This document shows positions 16,343-24,500 of a DNA stretch of 64,000 nucleotides, in pieces (position 1 is the stretch's first letter; the number at the start of each line of letters is the position of its first letter). Origin of the DNA: an uncultured Bacteroidales bacterium (GTDB taxonomy: Bacteria; Bacteroidota; Bacteroidia; Bacteroidales; F082). The translations under genes were made by a program, and so were the position numbers. The notes under the pieces are model-generated. The model was given only the letters and a program-made list of their open reading frames with translations, made no database searches and was not told the DNA's origin. The stretch lies in assembly GCA_900318265.1 (NCBI GenBank), contig ONKA01000013.1, positions 1-64,000 of the forward strand, written 5' to 3'.

Positions 16343-17391
16343 TGCTCCAAGCCTTCCATAACTATTTCCGCAAAAAGGAAACCCAACTCCACGAGTTGAA
16401 TTATCTTTTTTGGGAGTGTACACAACGCTGCAACCTCAACTGCCAGCATTGTGGCTCGGACTGTTTGGCTTCGTCGCGCTATAAGGACATGCCTTTTGAG
16501 GACTTTCTGAACGCCATAAAACCTCTTGAAACCAAGTTCAAACGTAATTCCATTTTGGTGGTCATCACGGGCGGCGAGCCTCTAGTGCGCCCCGACTTGG
16601 CCGACTGCGGGCGGCAACTGCGGCAGCACGGTTTTCCTTGGGGTATCGTCAGCAACGGCTACGCTTACGATGAGGCCATGCACAAAAAACTGATGGACGC
16701 GGGAATGTGCAGCATCACCATCAGCCTTGATGGGTTGTGCGAAACGCACGACGCTTTCCGCAAACGGCAAGGCAGCTTTGACCATGCACTTCGTGCCATC
16801 GACTTGATCGCCAACGAGAAACGCCTTCCGACCTACGATATCGTCACTTGCGTCAGCCCGATGAACTTTGGTGAATTGGAGGCCATCAAGCAGCTGCTCA
16901 TTGAGCATAAGGTGAAGGCCTGGCGCTTGTTTACCATCGACCCGATTGGTCGCGCTGCTGCCGATGATGGCTTGCAACTCAGCAACGAACAACTCCGCCA
17001 AATGATGGATTTCATCGTAGCCACTCGCAAAGAGGGGGAAATCGACTGCATGTTCAGCTGCGAGGCATACGTCGGTCCCTATGAGCGCAAGGTTCGCGAC
17101 TGGTATTATTTCTGTCGTGCAGGCATCACCGTCGGCTCTGTCTTGATTGACGGTTCCATCTCTGCTTGTCCTAACATTGACCGCAGTTATGTGCAGGGCA
17201 ACATTTACCAAGATGATTTCTTGGATGTTTGGGAAAACCGTTTCCAAACTTTCCGCGACCGTGAATGGATGAAACAAGGCCCTTGCGCCGATTGCAAGGT
17301 GTACAAGAACTGCCTTGGTGGCGCCATGCATCTACATGCGAAGGACAAGGGGGAGATGATGGTTTGCCATTATAATAAGTTGAGAGTTTAG
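16339..17391 (+). CDS. Radical SAM/SPASM enzyme paired with lipoprotein-like proteins
   Basis: 350 residues. The radical SAM cluster motif is in 'ECTQRCNLNCQHCGSDC' (about 27-43; CxxxCxxC = CNLNCQHC), followed by 'ITGGEPLVRPD' and 'SNGYAYDEAMHKKLMDAG'. The C-terminal SPASM region carries further Cys residues ('CPNIDRSYVQGNIYQDD', 'GPCADCKVYKNCLGGAM', 'CHYNKL'), expected to bind one or two auxiliary 4Fe-4S clusters. SPASM enzymes often modify ribosomally made peptides or proteins, though some act on small molecules. The coupling to three small CYG/CKYG proteins suggests these are its partners (inference). The stop codon lies within a 7-nt tandem repeat. Confidence 0.9.
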   Translation: MMLQAFHNYFRKKETQLHELNYLFWECTQRCNLNCQHCGSDCLASSRYKDMPFEDFLNAIKPLETKFKRNSILVVITGGEPLVRPDLADCGRQLRQHGFPWGIVSNGYAYDEAMHKKLMDAGMCSITISLDGLCETHDAFRKRQGSFDHALRAIDLIANEKRLPTYDIVTCVSPMNFGELEAIKQLLIEHKVKAWRLFTIDPIGRAAADDGLQLSNEQLRQMMDFIVATRKEGEIDCMFSCEAYVGPYERKVRDWYYFCRAGITVGSVLIDGSISACPNIDRSYVQGNIYQDDFLDVWENRFQTFRDREWMKQGPCADCKVYKNCLGGAMHLHAKDKGEMMVCHYNKLRV

Positions 17392-17411
17392 TGTTTAGAG
17401 TTTAGAGTGAG
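17383..17411. repeat. 7-nt tandem array beginning at the radical SAM stop codon
   Basis: From the stop TAG at 17389 the sequence runs TAGTGTT, TAGAGTT, TAGAGTG, and TGAGAGT lies just before. Compare the arrays at 26535-26559 and 51881-51910. Confidence 0.7.
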
Positions 17412-17419
17412 GGAGTACA

Positions 17420-17463
17420 AAAGTGGATTTTTTTGAAATTTTTTCAAAAAAATCCACTTTTTT
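17420..17463 (+). terminator. Strong terminator after the radical SAM gene
   Basis: A perfect 19-bp stem (17420-17438 with 17442-17460) built around GTGGA/TCCAC, with a TTT loop and a T-run on the 3' side. Confidence 0.88.
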
Positions 17464-17464
17464 C

Positions 17465-17494
17465 TTGACAGTAATGAAAATTGTTGTACTTTTG
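17465..17494 (+). promoter_or_regulatory. Promoter of the ABC transporter operon
   Basis: TTG at 17465-17467, 19-nt spacer, TACTTTTG at 17487-17494. The start codon lies 43 nt downstream. Confidence 0.7.
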
Positions 17495-17537
17495 CAGTGT
17501 TCTATTTGACTAATACACTAACACAAAATATAACAAC

Positions 17538-18362
17538 ATGATTGAAATCAAGAACTTAGACTTCGGCTACAAGAGTCAGCCAGTCTTCAAAAACATCAGC
17601 CTTTGCTTTGAGAAAGGTAACATTTACGGCCTTCTGGGCGAAAACGGAGTGGGGAAGACCTCCCTGCTGAAACTCATCAGCGGTCTGCAGAAGCCTGCAG
17701 CAGGTTCATGCGAAGTGGACGGCATCGCCCCCTTCAACCGCTACCCTGAAACCCTCCAGAAGATTTTCTTCATCTCGGAGGATTTCGCCATCCCGGACAA
17801 CACACCTATTAATAATGTACGCGAGTTGGGCGTGTTCTATCCCAACTACGACGAGAAGCTTTTCCTCGAGCTTTGCGAGGAACTTGAGGTGGATCCCAAA
17901 CGCAAGTACGGCGAACTTTCCTTCGGTCAACAGAAGAAATGCTTGATTGCCACGGCTTTGGCACTCAATACGGACTATCTGCTCCTCGACGAGCCTACCA
18001 ACGGCCTTGACATCCCTTCGAAGACCCTCTTCCGTCAGGTCATCACCAAGCACGCTACTGAAAACCGCACCATCATCATCTCCACCCACCAAGTGAAGGA
18101 TGTGGAAAACCTCATCGACCCCATCATCATCCTTGACCACGACGAGGTGTTGCTCAAGGCCTCGTTCCGCGAGATTACCGACAAGCTCTATTTCGATTAT
18201 GGCATGGATGAGGCTCCCGAGGCACTCTACAGCGAGATGATTCCTGGTGGCTACGTCAGCGTGACACGCAATCCTAACCATTACGACAGCAAAATCAGCA
18301 TCGAGGTGTTGTTCAACACCGTGATGAAGAACAAGGAAACCATCAAGCAAATCTTCGGATAA
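17538..18362 (+). CDS. ABC transporter ATP-binding protein
   Basis: 274 residues. Walker A 'GLLGENGVGKTSLLK' is at about 34-48, the signature 'LSFGQQKK' at about 132-139, Walker B 'YLLLDEPTNGLD' at about 151-162 and the H-loop 'IISTHQ' at about 183-188. A C-terminal extension of about 70 residues follows the nucleotide-binding fold. The signature reads LSFGQ rather than LSGGQ, common in this exporter class. Two adjacent membrane proteins provide the transport domain, and a YtrA-type GntR regulator ends the operon. In Gram-positive bacteria such clusters respond to cell-envelope antibiotics; the substrate here is unknown. Confidence 0.93.
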   Translation: MIEIKNLDFGYKSQPVFKNISLCFEKGNIYGLLGENGVGKTSLLKLISGLQKPAAGSCEVDGIAPFNRYPETLQKIFFISEDFAIPDNTPINNVRELGVFYPNYDEKLFLELCEELEVDPKRKYGELSFGQQKKCLIATALALNTDYLLLDEPTNGLDIPSKTLFRQVITKHATENRTIIISTHQVKDVENLIDPIIILDHDEVLLKASFREITDKLYFDYGMDEAPEALYSEMIPGGYVSVTRNPNHYDSKISIEVLFNTVMKNKETIKQIFG

Positions 18363-18377
18363 GAAAGGGCTTGCATT

Positions 18378-19112
18378 ATGAATAACACATTCAATTTCAA
18401 TCGTTTCAATAAGGTGCTGGCCTACGACTGGAAGCGTTTTATCCGCAACTTCGGCATCACGCTGCTGGTGTGGATCAGTATGCCGGTCATGTTTTGGGTG
18501 ACAAGCCTGGTCTTTGACTTTGAAATAGGGTCTTTCGTGCGGATATTTGTCATCTTCGGCCTCATCGCCATCACGGTCATGTCGGCCCCGTCGCGCATCT
18601 ATGGCAAGGTCAATCTGCCACGCGAGGGTGTGGACTTCGCCATGCTCCCTGCTTCAGGCTTGGAACAATTCCTGAGCATGTTCATCTACTGCTCTTTGCT
18701 TACGCCTACTGTCGCTTTGGTAGGCAGTTGGCTGGTAGACTGTCTTATGACCACGTTGCCTTTCGGCGGCTTTGTTGACTATATCCCACTTCAGATTCCT
18801 ACCGACTCTTTCGGTGAGTTTATCGTTGTCGTTATTGCATTGATTGTCACGGCATGGGCCGAGTCGTCGGTCTTTATGTTTGGTAATATGGTCTTCAAGC
18901 GCCGCAAGTCGGGCAAGACCTTCGGTTGGATCTTGCTGATCTCTTTTGCCCTTGTCATGCTGTTCCAGCTGACCAATGGCTGGCGTCTGTTCGAATACCT
19001 CTTCACCAGTGACAGCCTTGTCAATCTGTGGATCTACATCGCCATCATGTTGGTCATCGCCTGTGGCTTCTATTTCGGTACGTATCGTAAAATCAAAACG
19101 CAAAATTACTAA
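18378..19112 (+). CDS. ABC-2-type membrane protein, first of two paralogues
   Basis: 244 residues with about six hydrophobic segments (near 24-45, 54-74, 95-122, 150-172, 187-205, 216-236). It opens with NNTFNFNRF followed by a 'DWKRFIRNFGITLLVW' amphipathic start, and contains 'GKVNLPREGVDFAMLPASGLEQF'. Both patterns recur in the next gene, so the two arose by duplication. It starts 15 nt after the ATPase gene and ends 2 nt before its paralogue. It is the likely permease half of the exporter. Confidence 0.85.
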   Translation: MNNTFNFNRFNKVLAYDWKRFIRNFGITLLVWISMPVMFWVTSLVFDFEIGSFVRIFVIFGLIAITVMSAPSRIYGKVNLPREGVDFAMLPASGLEQFLSMFIYCSLLTPTVALVGSWLVDCLMTTLPFGGFVDYIPLQIPTDSFGEFIVVVIALIVTAWAESSVFMFGNMVFKRRKSGKTFGWILLISFALVMLFQLTNGWRLFEYLFTSDSLVNLWIYIAIMLVIACGFYFGTYRKIKTQNY

Positions 19113-19114
19113 CC

Positions 19115-19963
19115 ATGAATAATACCTTCAATTTCAATCGGTTTGGGAAACTCCTTGCCATGGACGGCAAGAAGTATCTCCGCAATTTCGGCATCACCTT
19201 GGCCATCTTGTGCAGCCTCAATGTAGCCACTTGGCTGTTGACGGCTGTGTTTGGCTTCGCCATGCCGACGTTTGTCCGCTGGATGGTCATCTATGTGGCT
19301 GTTTTCTTGTCGTGCATCCTCGTGCCGGCCAAGGCCTTTGGTGATATCAACCTACCGCGTGAAGGCGTGCGTTACGCCATGTTGCCTGTCTCCAATTGGG
19401 AGAAATACCTGAGTTATGTGCTCTATTGCATCATGACCCCTGTTGTGGTGATTCTAGTGTCGTATGGCATCGACTCACTGCTGACTTTGCTTCCTGTAGG
19501 AGGCTTTGACAGGTATATCAAAAGCTTTGGCATGATGAACACAATGTCGGATTTCTTTAAACAACTTGACGAGACTTCAGGTGTTTTGGACCCTTCTAAC
19601 TTGACAGAAGACTATTATTTTGGACTTAATATGATGAATAAGGTTGGCACTATAGAGGTCTGGAATTACCTTGTGGGCTTCCTGTTCACCATAGGTTTCT
19701 TCATGATGGGCAATCTGTTGTTCAAACACCATAAGACAGGTGCCACCTTCGGCATCATGATGGGTGTTTCCTACATTATGTCTACCATCATGCAGGTGGT
19801 AATGTTTTCCTCCAACATCTTCAATTTCATTTCAGATGCGAATCTTGAGAGCATCGCTGACATGATTGGTAGCATGATGTGGGTGAGCTTTGCCATTAAT
19901 TGTGTGCTGACCATAGCGCTATACGTCGGTATATTCTTCAAACTTAAAACCCAAAAATATTAA
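19115..19963 (+). CDS. ABC-2-type membrane protein, second of two paralogues
   Basis: 282 residues with about six membrane segments. It shares the NNTFNFNRF opening, 'KKYLRNFGITLAILCS' and 'GDINLPREGVRYAMLPVSNWEKYL' with the preceding protein. It is longer because of an insert between TM4 and TM5 (about residues 130-175, 'YIKSFGMMNTMSDFFKQLDE'), probably an external loop. Two diverged copies suggest a heterodimeric permease. It ends 3 nt before the regulator gene. Confidence 0.85.
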   Translation: MNNTFNFNRFGKLLAMDGKKYLRNFGITLAILCSLNVATWLLTAVFGFAMPTFVRWMVIYVAVFLSCILVPAKAFGDINLPREGVRYAMLPVSNWEKYLSYVLYCIMTPVVVILVSYGIDSLLTLLPVGGFDRYIKSFGMMNTMSDFFKQLDETSGVLDPSNLTEDYYFGLNMMNKVGTIEVWNYLVGFLFTIGFFMMGNLLFKHHKTGATFGIMMGVSYIMSTIMQVVMFSSNIFNFISDANLESIADMIGSMMWVSFAINCVLTIALYVGIFFKLKTQKY

Positions 19964-19966
19964 ACC

Positions 19967-20305
19967 ATGGAATTTAATGCACATAAACCCATATACCTGC
20001 AGATTTGCTCCCAGCTCTATGAGCAGATCCTGCGTGGCGAGCTGAAGGCCGACGACCGCATCCTCTCGGTGCGTGATTATGGCATCCAACTCGGCGTGAA
20101 CCCCAACACCATCATGCGCTCTTACGAAACCATGACGGCTGCAGGCATCATCTACAACAAACGCGGCATCGGCTATTTCATCTCACCCGAGGCCAAGGAC
20201 ATCGTCCTCAAGCAAATGCGCGAGGAGTTTCTTGAGAAGGAACTGCCCGAGGTGGTCAAGAAGATGAAGTTGCTGGGTATCGGCTTGGACGAAATCAAGT
20301 TTTAG
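19967..20305 (+). CDS. GntR-family (YtrA-type) transcriptional regulator
   Basis: 112 residues. A winged helix at about 8-75 ('PIYLQICSQLYEQILRGELKADDRILSVRDYGIQLGVNPNTIMRSYETMTAAGIIYNKRGIGYFIS') is followed by a short helical dimerisation tail. The large effector domain of other GntR groups is absent, as in YtrA. It probably represses its own operon (inference from the family). It is placed last, 3 nt after the second permease gene, whereas YtrA is often first. Confidence 0.92.
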   Translation: MEFNAHKPIYLQICSQLYEQILRGELKADDRILSVRDYGIQLGVNPNTIMRSYETMTAAGIIYNKRGIGYFISPEAKDIVLKQMREEFLEKELPEVVKKMKLLGIGLDEIKF

Positions 20306-20329
20306 GGATTCCCGCGCAGCGGGAATCCC
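20305..20329. repeat. Perfect 11-bp inverted repeat at the GntR stop codon
   Basis: GGGATTCCCGC, loop GCA, GCGGGAATCCC. The first G is the last base of the TAG stop. There is no T-tract, so it may slow or stabilise the transcript rather than end it. Confidence 0.8.
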
Positions 20330-20347
20330 AACAAATCACTAACCGCT

Positions 20348-20533
20348 ATGAAGAAACTAAAACCCCATCATTACATTATCCTGCTCACTGTATGCGTGGC
20401 CATAACGGTCATCATAGTGGCACTGACCCTGGGCAAAAATGTTGCCATAAGTGTCTTGTGCACCGGAATAGGATGCATTATTGGCCTCATCCTTGGCTTT
20501 GTTATCAGGAAGAATAAGAATGCAAGTAAATAA
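20348..20533 (+). CDS. Two-TM small membrane protein
   Basis: 61 residues: a basic N-terminus (MKKLKPHHY), two hydrophobic helices (about 9-28 and 32-53) joined by a short loop, and a basic tail (RKNKNASK). I do not recognise a family. It lies between the ABC operon and the DUF2807-like lipoprotein with no obvious promoter of its own, so it may be read through from the exporter operon. Confidence 0.6.
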   Translation: MKKLKPHHYIILLTVCVAITVIIVALTLGKNVAISVLCTGIGCIIGLILGFVIRKNKNASK

Positions 20534-20600
20534 ACAACTCAAACTGTAACTTTTTGGGCATAACTCCGTCTTACAGGAAATCAACTAAAACTTCAGCACT

Positions 20601-21416
20601 ATGAAAAGACATTTTTTGATTATCGCAGCCTTGATCGTCGCTATGCTTGTCCAATCGTGTACCATAGCCATTAGCGGTGAGTCGCTGGGCGGAGAAACCA
20701 TTAAAGGCAATGGCAACATTGTCACTCGCGACTACGATATGACTGATTTCAATGGAATCTCGACTTCGTTGTCGGCTACTGTAAACTTTACCAAAGCAGA
20801 TAGTTACTCTTGCATTGTCAGTGTGGATGAAAACCTTTTCGAATACCTTGATATAAAGGTGAAAGACAATGAGTTGCTTATGGGTAAACGAAAGGAAGAC
20901 AAAAACACCAACTTGAAAGCTACACAGTTCGTCATTGAGGTGACGGCACCGAGTTTGGAGTATCTCAACCTTGCTGGAAGCGGCACTTTCAATGCGCTCA
21001 GTCCGCTGAAGGGTGAGAAGTTGGAAGTTAACCTTGCAGGTTCGGGTGACATCATTTTCCATAAAAGCGTTAGTGCACAGAAAACTGAGTTGAATGTGGC
21101 AGGTTCAGGCGATTTGGTTTGCAATGAACTGATTGCGGATGAGTTGGACAGCAATGTTGCTGGTTCGGGCGACTTGAAAGTCGTTAGTGGTCAGGTGCGC
21201 GAGGCCGGGGCTGGCGTGGCTGGGTCGGGCGACATCGTTCTCACCTGCGACATTGAGAGCCTTGATGCCAACATAGCAGGCTCAGGCGACATCAAGGCGC
21301 GAGTCAATGGTAAACTCACCTACGGCATCTTTGGGCCTGGCGACATTGGCTACTATGGCAACCCTGTCGTGGAAGGCGACAAAGTGGGTGGCAAGGTGAG
21401 TCGTCTTGGTGACTGA
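20601..21416 (+). CDS. DUF2807/GIN-domain-like lipoprotein
   Basis: 271 residues. The signal peptide ends in a lipobox (AMLVQSC, Cys about residue 20). The rest is a repetitive right-handed beta structure with the motif (L/V/I)AGSGD appearing six to seven times at 20-25 residue intervals from residue 120 to 235, typical of the putative auto-transporter adhesin head/GIN domain (DUF2807). The N-terminal 'GNGNIVTRDYDMTDFNGIS' is also characteristic. Many Bacteroidetes encode several copies; the function is not established. It is expected to be anchored to the membrane. Confidence 0.88.
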   Translation: MKRHFLIIAALIVAMLVQSCTIAISGESLGGETIKGNGNIVTRDYDMTDFNGISTSLSATVNFTKADSYSCIVSVDENLFEYLDIKVKDNELLMGKRKEDKNTNLKATQFVIEVTAPSLEYLNLAGSGTFNALSPLKGEKLEVNLAGSGDIIFHKSVSAQKTELNVAGSGDLVCNELIADELDSNVAGSGDLKVVSGQVREAGAGVAGSGDIVLTCDIESLDANIAGSGDIKARVNGKLTYGIFGPGDIGYYGNPVVEGDKVGGKVSRLGD

Positions 21417-21460
21417 TTTCATCGAATAGTAAATCTCTTTTTCATAACCTTGTAATGAGA

Positions 21461-21490
21461 AACGGCTGACCCATCGGGCCAGCCGTTTTC
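21461..21490 (+). terminator. Terminator after the DUF2807-like gene
   Basis: AACGGCTG-A-CCC, loop ATC, GGG-C-CAGCCGTT with a single mismatch, followed by TT and a C/T-rich tail. The - strand C25 gene converges on this gap. Confidence 0.7.
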
Positions 21491-21500
21491 TGTTTTGGTC

Positions 21501-21570
21501 TGTAGGGCTGTCGTACCACGGTAGCCGCAGGTTGAATGTCCTGTGGCTGCCACGATGTGACAGCCCTACA
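21501..21570. repeat. Large imperfect inverted repeat, palindrome family member
   Basis: Outer arms TGTAGGGCTGTC and GACAGCCCTACA are perfect. Inner arms (CACGGTAGCCGCAGG with CCTGTGGCTGCCACG) pair imperfectly around a TTGAATGT loop. It lies between convergent genes. Confidence 0.75.
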
Positions 21571-21575
21571 AGCCG

Positions 21576-24500
21576 TTATCGGATCACGCTCACGCGCTTG
21601 ACACCCATGCCGTTCTCCGTGTAGATGCGGATCATGTAGACACCTGAACCGAATTGGCTCATGTTGAGCGTCTCTGTGTCGTTGCTCACCTCGGCGTCAT
21701 AGACCACTTGGCCAAGCTCGTTCACCACGGTGAGGCGTTGCATGCCTTCAGCCTCGATGGTGATGTTGCCGTTGGTCGGGTTGGGGTAGAGGTTGGCCTT
21801 TACGGCAAACTCGTTCACGTCGGTGGAGTTCTTAACAAGGATGTTCAGTGTGCCCTCGCCATTGTTGCATTCCGAAACAGGAGTGGCGGTCAGCACGGCA
21901 TCACCCTTGTAGGTCTTGCTCCAAGTGATCACCACCGATTTGCCGTCGTTGGCAGGCACCAGTGTGCCAGCCTCTTCAGGCTCGATGCTGAAGCCGACCT
22001 CCACATCATTGCTGACGGTGTAGGTCGTGGTAGGTGTGAGGCGCACATCCAATTCGGCATCGCCGCTGATCTCTGGCTGGGCGGCCACGGGATTCACCAC
22101 CAAGTTGATGGCTTGTTCAAGTATGGTCTCGCAGCCGTTGGCGTCGGTCACCTTGGTGAGGGTGGCGTTGATGCTGTTGGCAGGCGTGAGACTCAAAGTG
22201 TAGTTGTCGCTTTCAGCTGTGAAGTCATCCATACCCGTGGCTTCCACGGTAAACGGAGCCATGCCAGTGAAGTTGAATTCGACATCGATGGTTTCGCCTT
22301 CGCAGATGCTGGCAGGCACGTCGCCGATGGTCATCGTCGGGGCAGCATTCACTGTGACGGTGACGGTGCGTTCACCATCCTCATAGTCGACTTGACAGAA
22401 ATTGTTGCGCACTGAATTGATGTTGAACACATGTTCACCAGGTTCAAGGTTGCCCAGATCAATGCTGTGGTTGCCTGCTTCCTCAAAGATGTGCTCTTCG
22501 CCGTTGAGGGTGACTCCAAAGAACAAATCAACAGGAGGATAGATGTTGGAGCCTGATAGCGTAAAGCTAATAGAGGCGGGGTCGTTTTCACAGATTTCAA
22601 TGCTTTCGGCAGCCAAAGCTAATTGAGGAGGTTCGCTGAAGGTGAGCGTCATAGTCTCTGCTGAGCTGCAAGCCTCGGAGGTTGCCGTCACATTTAATTC
22701 AACCATCATGGCATCGATGTCTTGCGGGCCAGGGATGTAGTTGGTTGTTGGTTCGTGCGGGTTTTCAAACACGCCATCGCCATTGGTACTCCATGTAAGG
22801 TCGTCATAATCGCCTTCCACCTCCACCCATACAGGTTGCGGCTCACTGACGGCACACATGGTGACGCCAACCGGGGAGTTGATGGAAACGCTTTGGATAA
22901 TGTTAACCGTCATCTCGTCTGTGATGGTCTCGCCGCCACCATTGATGGTGATGGTCAACGTGGCCTGTCCGTTTTCAATGTCTTGCGTTCCAGGCGTGTA
23001 GATTGGCATGGCGATGGTGGCATCATCGAAGGTGCCGTCGCCCGAAGTGGTCCATTGCAAGTTGTCGTAATGGATGGCGTAGCCCACGACTTGGGCCTCG
23101 CTGCCTTCGCAGACGGTCACGTCGTTGCCAGCGGTGCCAGCCATCACGCGAGCGGCCGGCAGGCCGATGAGATCGATCCAGCCGCAGTCGCTGCCGCTGT
23201 TGACGCTGCCATCCTTGGTGTAGGTCCATCTGTAGGAGTGTCTGCCTTCGCTAACGGGGTAGGCGGCTTTGGTCCAGCCGATGCTGCCCGACCAGTTTTC
23301 TTTCTCCTGGTTGTCGATGTAGAAGCGCAGCTTGTCATAGCCTGACTCTGACGATACTTTATAATAGAAGGAGATAGAATCGTTTGATCCAGCCTCGTGG
23401 CTTAGGATGAGGGTGGTGGTTCCGTTGCTGCCGATGGAGCCCGAACGCACGCAGTAGAGGCCTTCGTAGGGGCTTTCGGTGACGACGCGCCACGGATGGC
23501 TGGCATCGTTGGTCCAGCCATTACCAAGCTCACCGAGTTCAAAGTCCTCAACGATGAGGCCTACCTTGGCGGCGTATTCGTTTTGTGCCGCATATTGTCC
23601 CGAAACAACGTTGAGGAGGAGAGGGCAGCTGTAGCCAATAGGTGTGTCTTCACTTATGGTGATGTCGTATACGGCGGTCTGTGTCTCACCAGCATTGACA
23701 TTGTCAAACGATACGGCACTTTCGGAAACTGTAATGTAGGGCGACAGCATCTGCATGGTAACCTCAGTGGCGGCTGCGTCGGCATGACCCTTGTTTTCGA
23801 TGGGGAAGCTGAGTTTCGCAGTTTCTCCGGCATCGAGGCGGCCGTTGCCATTGCCGCTCACCTCGGTGATACCCATGCTTCCGAGGTTAAAGACGGGGGC
23901 GTATGCTTTCATGGCGAGATTGCTGACATAGACATCGGTACCGTTGGTCACGGTGATGGTGAAGCGGTTGCTGGTGTTGTCGGGCACGTTGTCGGCCACG
24001 GTAAACGAGAAGGCGTTGGCTACAGTTTGGGTGGCGTTGGGGGCCATGGCTTCATACTGTGCCGTGCCGTTGGTGATGGTGATGTATTCCGACTCGGTCT
24101 CAAGCACCGCATCGAAGGCTTCCATCGGGTCGCTGCCGACATTCTTCATCGTGATGTCGAGGCTGATGGTTTCACCAAAGTCGAGTTGTTGGTTGAAGTT
24201 TTCATCGTGGAGAACCTTGTTGTCAAACACGATATATGGACCGTCGGCAGGGATGACGCCCATGACAGCTTCATAGCGCAGGTAGTTTTGGCCGGTCACG
24301 ACGAGATGGATTTCGGTCGGAGGCAATTGAGGCAAAAACTCGATGGTTTGCGGATCGCCCGTGGCTTCGGCAACGGCGAGAATTTCCCAGCCACCTTCGG
24401 GGTTTTCTTTCACCAAACTGATCATGCAGCCTTCAGGGGCGGTGATGTTGACCTCGCCTAAGCCTGCGATGACGACTTCGGGGTGTACTACATCCATTTC

